NCBI GenBank assembly: GCA_937910385.1
Contig: CALEPT010000056.1
Coordinates: 1-10,845 of the forward strand
Reading direction: 5' to 3'
Length of the DNA: 10,845 bases
Source of the DNA: an uncultured Ruminococcus sp.
GTDB lineage: Bacteria > Bacillota > Clostridia > Oscillospirales > Ruminococcaceae
The translations under genes were made by a program, and so were the position numbers. Position 1 is the first letter of the stretch. Each line of letters begins with the position of its first letter. Below the pieces are notes generated by a model that was given only the letters and a program-made list of their open reading frames with translations, did no database searches and was not told where the DNA came from. Shown here in pieces: positions 7,444-10,845 of the stretch.

Positions 7444-7472
7444 TTGATTTTTTCACGATTATATGTTATAAT
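7444..7472 (+). promoter_or_regulatory. Promoter of the membrane protein-ArsR-amidohydrolase operon
   Basis: TTGATT (7444-7449), a 17-base spacer and a perfect TATAAT (7467-7472). The start of transcription should be near 7479. The Shine-Dalgarno AAGGAAAGGA (7487-7495) lies between it and the ATG at 7504. The promoter is divergent from the one at 7331-7359; the ~85 bases between them show nothing clear. Confidence 0.75.
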
Positions 7473-7488
7473 AAAATATAATATATAA
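7459..7488. promoter_or_regulatory. Candidate operator for the ArsR-type regulator
   Basis: An inverted repeat with 12-base arms, TTATATGTTATA (7459-7470) and TATAATATATAA (7477-7488), 11 of 12 positions matching, with a 6-base centre. It covers the -10 and the transcription start, where ArsR/SmtB repressors usually bind. The region is very AT-rich, so a chance repeat is possible, and it lacks the common TGAA...TTCA core. Confidence 0.35.
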
Positions 7489-7503
7489 GGAAAGGACGCT
7501 TGT

Positions 7504-7950
7504 ATGGAGTTTATTCTTGTTATTCTCGTCATAGTCGTTTTGTGCGTGATACTTGGCGTAAGTACAGGCATAATGCTTGCGGGTGCTCTTATATTTGTCG
7601 GACTTGTTATAGCGTTCATAGCTCTGTTTTTCACAGCATCTCTTATCATAATGCTGACAGCGAAAAAAATGCCGGCAAGGTTTTCGAGGATAGATAAGCG
7701 TCCGAATGGAAGGTTCAGCGTAGCGCATTACATCATTGACGGCGATGAGTACCCCAATATCTTTCCCGACGAGGGCATATTCCGAAACAGGCTTTATAAA
7801 ACGGACAAAATATATAATGTGCGGATAGACAAAAGCCGTAGATTCGTCTTCGACAGGTTTGCCTGTGCAACTACGGTAATAGGTTTTATTGCGGGAATTT
7901 TAATGGCAGCTGCAGCAGCTGTAATAGCTGTGTCGGCATGGGAGGTATAA
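7504..7950 (+). CDS. Small membrane protein of unknown family
   Basis: A 148-residue protein that I do not recognise. Residues 1-~52 are almost wholly hydrophobic and should form two membrane segments. Residues ~53-122 are polar and basic (KKMPARFSRIDKRPNGRFS, then HYIIDGDEYPNIFPDEG and a run of Arg/Lys/Asp) and probably cytoplasmic or extracellular as one domain. Residues ~123-146 form a third segment rich in Ala and Val. There are no Cys or His clusters like those of metal transporters. It is the first gene of an operon with the ArsR regulator, only one base separating its stop from the next ATG, and GGAGGT for that gene (7941-7946) lies inside its own 3' end. Function unknown; the context suggests it is controlled by the metal sensor. 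Confidence 0.8.
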   Translation: MEFILVILVIVVLCVILGVSTGIMLAGALIFVGLVIAFIALFFTASLIIMLTAKKMPARFSRIDKRPNGRFSVAHYIIDGDEYPNIFPDEGIFRNRLYKTDKIYNVRIDKSRRFVFDRFACATTVIGFIAGILMAAAAAVIAVSAWEV

Positions 7951-7951
7951 A

Positions 7952-8302
7952 ATGGCGGAACATATCTGCGGTTCGCATGGGGTCCACAAGGAAATAGTAG
8001 AAAAGGTATCCAGGGTAATGCCTGACGAAGAGGTACTTTACGAAGCGGCGGAGCTTCTTAAGGTATTCGGCGATTCCACGAGGATAAGGATAATCTTCGT
8101 GCTCTGCCAGAGTGAGATGTGCGTTTGCGATATAGCAAAGCTTCTCGGAATGACGCAGTCGGCGATATCACATCAGCTTCGCGTGCTCAAGCAGGCGAGG
8201 CTCGTCAGCACCCGCAGGGACGGAAAGACTATCTTCTATTCCCTTTGTGACGACCACGTAAAAACGATATTCTACACAGCAATGGAGCACATAATGGAAT
8301 GA
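7952..8302 (+). CDS. ArsR/SmtB-family metal-sensing transcriptional repressor
   Basis: A 116-residue winged-helix repressor. The core is LKVFGDSTRIRIIFVL, then EMCVCDIAKLLGMTQSAISHQLRVLKQARLVSTRRDGKTIFYSL. C57 and C59 in the EMCVCD motif match the alpha3 cysteines of CadC-type sensors, and C6 with H4, H9 and H12 in the N-terminal arm could complete that site. Near the C-terminus D100, H102, H113 and E116 align with the alpha5 zinc ligands of SmtB. The protein therefore seems to have both kinds of site, as in some zinc or cadmium/lead sensors. Metal binding would release DNA. Expression is coupled: GGAGGT (7941-7946) precedes ATG by 5 bases, and the stop overlaps the next gene's ATG (ATGA, 8299-8302). 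No efflux pump is next to it. The metal cannot be named from sequence. Confidence 0.9.
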   Translation: MAEHICGSHGVHKEIVEKVSRVMPDEEVLYEAAELLKVFGDSTRIRIIFVLCQSEMCVCDIAKLLGMTQSAISHQLRVLKQARLVSTRRDGKTIFYSLCDDHVKTIFYTAMEHIME

Positions 8303-9096
8303 GATACTTTGATTTTCATGCACATGCATTTGCCGATCTAATAGCAGAGCGTGCACTTTCAGCACTTTCGGATACGAGCAGCATAGCTCCCGCGACCGAC
8401 GGCACAGTCAGAGGTCTGCGCAGGATAATGGCGGAAAGGAATATTGACTCAGCCCTTGTGCTCCCTGTTGCAACAAAGCCCTCTCAGCAGACTACTATCA
8501 ATAATTGGGCTGCTGAGATAATGGGGGACGGACTTTACTGCTGCGGAACAGTCCATCCTGATGCGCAGGACGCTGTTGACGAGGTGAGGCGCATAAAGGA
8601 ACTCGGACTGTATGGAGTCAAGTTCCATTCCGAGTATCAGCACTTCTGTCCTGACGAGGAGCGTATGTTCCCGATATATGAGAAGATATCCGAGCTGGGA
8701 CTGCTTGCGGTCTTTCACGGCGGATGGGACCCGTTTGGCGAGGGCGATATAAGAGCAACTCCGCAGAGCTTTGCGAGGGTATGTGAGGCATTTCCCGATC
8801 TTAAAGTCGTGGCAGCTCACCTCGGCGGAATGAAGCTTTGGTCGGACGTTGAGAGATACCTCGCGGGCAGGTACGATGATCTTTACATGGACGTGGGAGT
8901 AGTTGCACGCTACATAGACGACGAAACGCTCCTGCGGATAATCAGAAAGCAGGGCGCGGACAAGGTGCTTTTCGGAAGCGATGTTCCGTGGGACGATCCT
9001 GCGCATGAGATGGCCATGATAGAGCGTCTTCCTCTGACGCAGGAGGAAAAAGAACTGATATTTTACAAGAATGCTGAAAAGCTTCTTGGTGTATGA
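8299..9096 (+). CDS. Amidohydrolase-2 family metal-dependent hydrolase
   Basis: A 265-residue TIM-barrel hydrolase without signal peptide, so cytoplasmic. Expected metal and active-site residues are present in order: FDFHAHAF (H7, H9), GVKFH (H110), AVFHGG (H140), VVAAHLGG (H174) and VLFGSDVPW (D228). The pattern fits the amidohydro_2 branch (PF04909), whose members hydrolyse or decarboxylate small cyclic and aromatic compounds; the substrate is not identifiable. ATG at 8299 overlaps the ArsR stop (ATGA) and starts the MRYFDFHAH strand exactly where the family begins; a GGAG lies at 8284-8287. The gene is translationally coupled to the metal sensor, suggesting that expression of this metalloenzyme is tied to metal status. 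It could also be a simple passenger. Confidence 0.85.
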   Translation: MRYFDFHAHAFADLIAERALSALSDTSSIAPATDGTVRGLRRIMAERNIDSALVLPVATKPSQQTTINNWAAEIMGDGLYCCGTVHPDAQDAVDEVRRIKELGLYGVKFHSEYQHFCPDEERMFPIYEKISELGLLAVFHGGWDPFGEGDIRATPQSFARVCEAFPDLKVVAAHLGGMKLWSDVERYLAGRYDDLYMDVGVVARYIDDETLLRIIRKQGADKVLFGSDVPWDDPAHEMAMIERLPLTQEEKELIFYKNAEKLLGV

Positions 9097-9212
9097 ACTT
9101 CTGATTCCCGAATTGACTCACTAAGAATTTTATCAAGCTCGGGAGCAATAATAAGCATGAACGGAGCTTGTATCCGTCAGTCTGCTAAAGTTAAGGCATG
9201 GAGGTAATAACT

Positions 9213-9434
9213 ATGGGATTTAACTTCAGAAAGAGCATAAAGCTCGGCAATTTCCTGAAAATAAACAAGACCAAAAAAGGCGCGAGTGTTTCCGTTGACG
9301 GAAAGGTAGGCGGCAAAAAGGTCCGCCTTACCATGAATAACAAGAAGAAGCTCACAGCAAGTCTGCCCGGAACGGGAATATCCTATGACACCAGTCTCGA
9401 CAAGTCCGGCAAGAAGAAATCGGCAAAGAAATAA
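9213..9434 (+). CDS. DUF4236-like small basic protein
   Basis: A 73-residue protein rich in Lys and Gly. The N-terminus MGFNFRKSIKLG and the motif SLPGTGISY match the DUF4236 pattern (RKSIKLG... then IPGTGLSY), with a shortened middle and a lysine-rich tail (SGKKKSAKK). Function of the family is unknown. I chose ATG 9213 because GGAGG (9200-9204) lies 8 bases before it and the family starts with MG(F/L)xFRKS; an in-frame ATG at 9198 overlaps that ribosome site and would add only MEVIT. Only 6 bases separate it from ymdB. The 116 bases before it (9097-9212) hold no convincing promoter or terminator, only a 6-bp inverted pair TCCCGA/TCGGGA. Confidence 0.75.
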   Translation: MGFNFRKSIKLGNFLKINKTKKGASVSVDGKVGGKKVRLTMNNKKKLTASLPGTGISYDTSLDKSGKKKSAKK

Positions 9435-9440
9435 GCGCTC

Positions 9441-10211
9441 ATGAAGAATATACTTTTTATCGGCGATGTGGTCGGGAAAGCAGGCTGCGATTTTGTATCG
9501 GAGAAGCTGAGCATGATAAAACGTCACTACTCTGTTGATATCACCGTGATAAACGGCGAAAATTCGGCGCAGGGCAACGGTATCAGCCGCGCATCTGCAC
9601 AACAGCTCGTGCGCGCCGGGGCTGACGTCATAACCACCGGCAATCATGCCTTCCGCCGAAGGAACGAGCTTGATATCTTCGAGGAGGATTATATTATCCG
9701 CCCCGCAAATTTCCCCGACGGAGGCTGCGTTGGCAGGGGCACTTGCGTGCTTGATATGGGAGCGTACTCGGTAGCCGTTGTGAATCTCATGGGCACTGCG
9801 TACATGGATCCTCTCGACAATCCGTTCACCAAAATGGACGAGCTTCTGCCAGGATTTGACACTCCCAATATCTTTGTGGATTTTCATGCGGAGGCAACCT
9901 CTGAAAAAAAAGCACTCGGACACTACCTTACGGGTAAGGTGACGGGAGTGTTCGGTACTCACACTCATGTCCAGACTGCGGACGAGTGCATTCTCGGTGG
10001 ACACACCGCATATATCACCGACCTCGGAATGACAGGTCCCGAGCATTCCTGCCTTGGAGTTGAGATCAGACCGGCAGTAGACCGTTTCCGCTTCCATATG
10101 CCGGTGATGTTCAAGGAGGCAGAGGGAGAGTGCTTTCTTTGCGGAGCTGTGGTGGAATTTGACGAAAAAATCGGCAAATCATACAAAATAGAACGCATAA
10201 TTATAAGATAA
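9441..10211 (+). CDS. ymdB: YmdB-type metallophosphoesterase (TIGR00282 family)
   Basis: A 256-residue cytoplasmic phosphodiesterase. Expected metal ligands are all visible: D9 (FIGDVVGKAG), E40 and N41 (INGENSAQG), N68 and H69 (TTGNHAF), H149 (VDFHAEATSEK), H174 and H176 (GTHTHVQTAD). RPANFP and ITDLGMTGP are also typical. Length matches the family (about 260). In Bacillus subtilis YmdB hydrolyses phosphodiesters including cyclic nucleotides and affects the choice between biofilm and motility, partly through RNase Y. The start ATG 9441 is 6 bases after the DUF4236 gene and lacks a strong Shine-Dalgarno, so coupled translation is likely. spoVS follows, the same order as in Bacillus, which supports the call. 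RNase Y is not in the window. Confidence 0.9.
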   Translation: MKNILFIGDVVGKAGCDFVSEKLSMIKRHYSVDITVINGENSAQGNGISRASAQQLVRAGADVITTGNHAFRRRNELDIFEEDYIIRPANFPDGGCVGRGTCVLDMGAYSVAVVNLMGTAYMDPLDNPFTKMDELLPGFDTPNIFVDFHAEATSEKKALGHYLTGKVTGVFGTHTHVQTADECILGGHTAYITDLGMTGPEHSCLGVEIRPAVDRFRFHMPVMFKEAEGECFLCGAVVEFDEKIGKSYKIERIIIR

Positions 10212-10234
10212 TATACAAAGTTTGCTTTAACTAC

Positions 10235-10263
10235 TTGAAATTTTTTAAGAAATACTATATAAT
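10235..10263 (+). promoter_or_regulatory. Sigma-A promoter of spoVS
   Basis: TTGAAA (10235-10240), a 17-base spacer and a perfect TATAAT (10258-10263). Transcription should begin near 10270, with a leader of about 63 bases. A short inverted repeat ACTATA/TATAGT (10254-10259, 10274-10279) overlaps the -10. The gene thus has its own promoter besides possible read-through from ymdB, since no terminator is seen at 10212-10234. In B. subtilis spoVS is driven by sigma-H; here the site is vegetative in type. Confidence 0.75.
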
Positions 10264-10333
10264 ATATATGTACTATAGTTGTATTTTGTTATGAATGCTA
10301 ATGTACTATTTTACTCACAGGAGGGTTATTATC

Positions 10334-10594
10334 ATGGAAATTTTAAAAGTATCATCACATTCATCACCGAATTCCGTTGCAGGAGCGATCGCCGGAGTTA
10401 TCAGAGAACAGAAGGCAGTAGAAGTTCAGGCTGTCGGAGCAGGTGCAGCAAATCAGGCAATAAAGGCTATAGCGATAGCAAGAGGATATCTTGCTCCCAT
10501 TGGTATTGACCTTATCTGCATACCTGCATTTGCCAATATCCAGATAGATGGCGAAGAAAGAACTGCTATCAAGCTTATTTGCGAGCAGAGATAA
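10334..10594 (+). CDS. spoVS: Stage V sporulation protein S
   Basis: An 86-residue protein, the same length as B. subtilis SpoVS, with the near-invariant features MEILKVSSHSSPNSVAGAIA, VGAGAANQAIKAIAIARG, DLICIPAF and DGEERTAIKLI. It is an Alba-like nucleic-acid-binding fold protein. In Bacillus it affects septum formation and spore coat assembly, but it is also kept in many clostridia that do not sporulate. The start at 10334 is set by AGGAGGG (10319-10325), 8 bases upstream, and by the family's fixed N-terminus; an in-frame ATG at 10295 would add 13 unrelated residues. It is followed by a strong terminator. Confidence 0.96.
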   Translation: MEILKVSSHSSPNSVAGAIAGVIREQKAVEVQAVGAGAANQAIKAIAIARGYLAPIGIDLICIPAFANIQIDGEERTAIKLICEQR

Positions 10595-10610
10595 ATATCT
10601 GAGAATTCGG

Positions 10611-10638
10611 AGGGCGGAGCGATCCGCCCTTAATTTTT
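10611..10638 (+). terminator. Intrinsic terminator of spoVS
   Basis: A perfect 8-bp GC-rich stem (AGGGCGGA, 10611-10618, with TCCGCCCT, 10623-10630) is capped by a GCGA tetraloop of the GNRA type and followed by TAATTTTT. A second compact hairpin (GCGGG with CCCGC, 10639-10652) comes straight after. Confidence 0.92.
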
Positions 10639-10652
10639 GCGGGGCTCCCCGC

Positions 10653-10675
10653 CGAGTGACAACGTGGCATGGGGT
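10653..10675 (+). repeat. 23-bp direct repeat, left copy
   Basis: These 23 bases (starting CGAGTGACAACGTGG and ending CATGGGGT) recur exactly at 10809-10831, 156 bases downstream. The right copy is part of the dispersed repeat related to 1646-1706; this left copy has only the second half of that element and is then followed by TGCCCGAGTGCGAGG. Confidence 0.9.
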
Positions 10676-10740
10676 TGCCCGAGTGCGAGGCAGGATTCTG
10701 TCTGAGCATGAGGGTATGTCGCCATTGGATTTAAGGCGAC

Positions 10741-10757
10741 CGAGCTGAATCAGTTTG
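10741..10757 (+). repeat. Lone copy of the repeat's hairpin
   Basis: CGAGCTGAATCAG here equals the 13 bases at 1646-1658 on the plus strand. The far arm is TCAGTTTG instead of TCAGCTCG, which still pairs as RNA by using two G-U pairs. An ordinary 6-bp stem GTCGCC/GGCGAC (10718-10740) lies directly before it. Confidence 0.55.
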
Positions 10758-10793
10758 TGCCAACGAGCGAAAGCAGACTATCAGTTTTGCTGA

Positions 10794-10845
10794 GAGTGAA
10801 CGAGCTTGCGAGTGACAACGTGGCATGGGGTCAAGCTGGCTCAGC
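10794..10845 (+). repeat. Dispersed intergenic hairpin repeat, copy B (cut by window end)
   Basis: From GAGAGTGAACG through CGTGGCATGGGG to AAGCTGGCTCAGC, this follows the minus-strand copy at 1646-1706 block by block. It contains the right copy of the 23-bp repeat (10809-10831). Its terminal hairpin (AGCTG/CAGC...) runs off the window. Together with 10676-10793, where I see no gene, it fills the non-coding end of the window. Confidence 0.6.

Noticed and set aside
8449..9006. 185-codon open frame on the minus strand
   Set aside because: It is fully antisense to the amidohydrolase, whose catalytic residues are all present.
9157..9207. 16-codon leader-peptide-like frame before the DUF4236 gene
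   Set aside because: It has a weak GGGAG 11 bases upstream and its stop overlaps the next ribosome site, but there is no amino-acid run or alternative hairpin pair to support attenuation.
9177..10097. 306-codon open frame on the minus strand
   Set aside because: It lies antisense to the DUF4236 and ymdB genes, which have clear family motifs; the translation resembles nothing and is a codon-bias shadow.
10251..10285. Inverted repeat ACTATA/TATAGT around the spoVS -10
   Set aside because: The region is strongly AT-rich and the outer arms need a 3-base bulge, so it is likely chance; mentioned only with the promoter.
10548..10748. 66-codon open frame over the spoVS end and terminator
   Set aside because: It runs through the intrinsic terminator hairpin and the repeat region, and has no ribosome site or family resemblance.
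10653..10831. Possible CRISPR array from the repeated 23-mer
   Set aside because: There are only two copies with a 133-base gap, no regular spacers and no cas genes.

Overview
The window looks like chromosomal DNA of a ruminal or gut Ruminococcus (Clostridia, Oscillospiraceae). The main reason is two secreted proteins ending in nearly identical dockerins of the ruminococcal type (first Ca loop, an NPDKYG/HIT linker, a second Ca loop, then the tail SLPEE). A third secreted protein has an N-terminal dockerin. Base composition is moderate, Shine-Dalgarno sites are strong, and sigma-A promoters are clear. I cannot assign a species.

Left part, minus strand (143-7285), in transcription order: (1) a dockerin-bearing SGNH/GDSL esterase with BspA-type leucine-rich repeats, behind an extended -10 promoter; (2) an M6-type zinc metalloprotease with an N-terminal dockerin and a 21-threonine linker; (3) a BspA-type LRR protein with a C-terminal dockerin, behind its own promoter; (4) an O-antigen ligase/Wzy_C-type polytopic membrane protein. 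Genes 1 to 3 look like secreted cellulosome parts that would dock on cohesins encoded elsewhere. Gene 4 may act on a surface glycan or glycoprotein. A four-hairpin run (5248-5322) separates genes 1 and 2, a good terminator (3455-3481) separates genes 2 and 3, and a hairpin at 76-104 follows gene 4. No clear terminator separates genes 3 and 4. That gap instead holds an 18-bp duplicate of the end of gene 3 and a dispersed repeat.

Middle part, plus strand (7504-9096): a divergent, tightly coupled three-gene operon. It encodes a small unrecognised membrane protein, an ArsR/SmtB-type regulator with both the alpha3N-like (Cys) and alpha5 (Asp/His/His/Glu) metal-site residues, and an amidohydrolase-2 family metal-dependent hydrolase. 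The first two genes are one base apart and the next pair overlaps by ATGA. An AT-rich inverted repeat covers the promoter and is a candidate operator. No metal transporter is present.

Right part, plus strand (9213-10594): a short DUF4236-like protein, a YmdB-type metallophosphoesterase and SpoVS (86 aa, the usual length), with a sigma-A promoter before spoVS and a textbook GNRA-loop terminator after it. The ymdB-spoVS order is the same as in Bacillus. The last ~200 bases have no gene. They hold a 23-bp direct repeat and relatives of the repeat found at 1646-1706.

The most unusual signals are the dispersed hairpin repeat placed just downstream of genes, the 18-bp duplicated gene end, the array of back-to-back hairpins at 5248-5322, and the metal-sensor/amidohydrolase/membrane-protein operon. 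I found no CRISPR array, tRNA, rRNA, transposase or phage gene.
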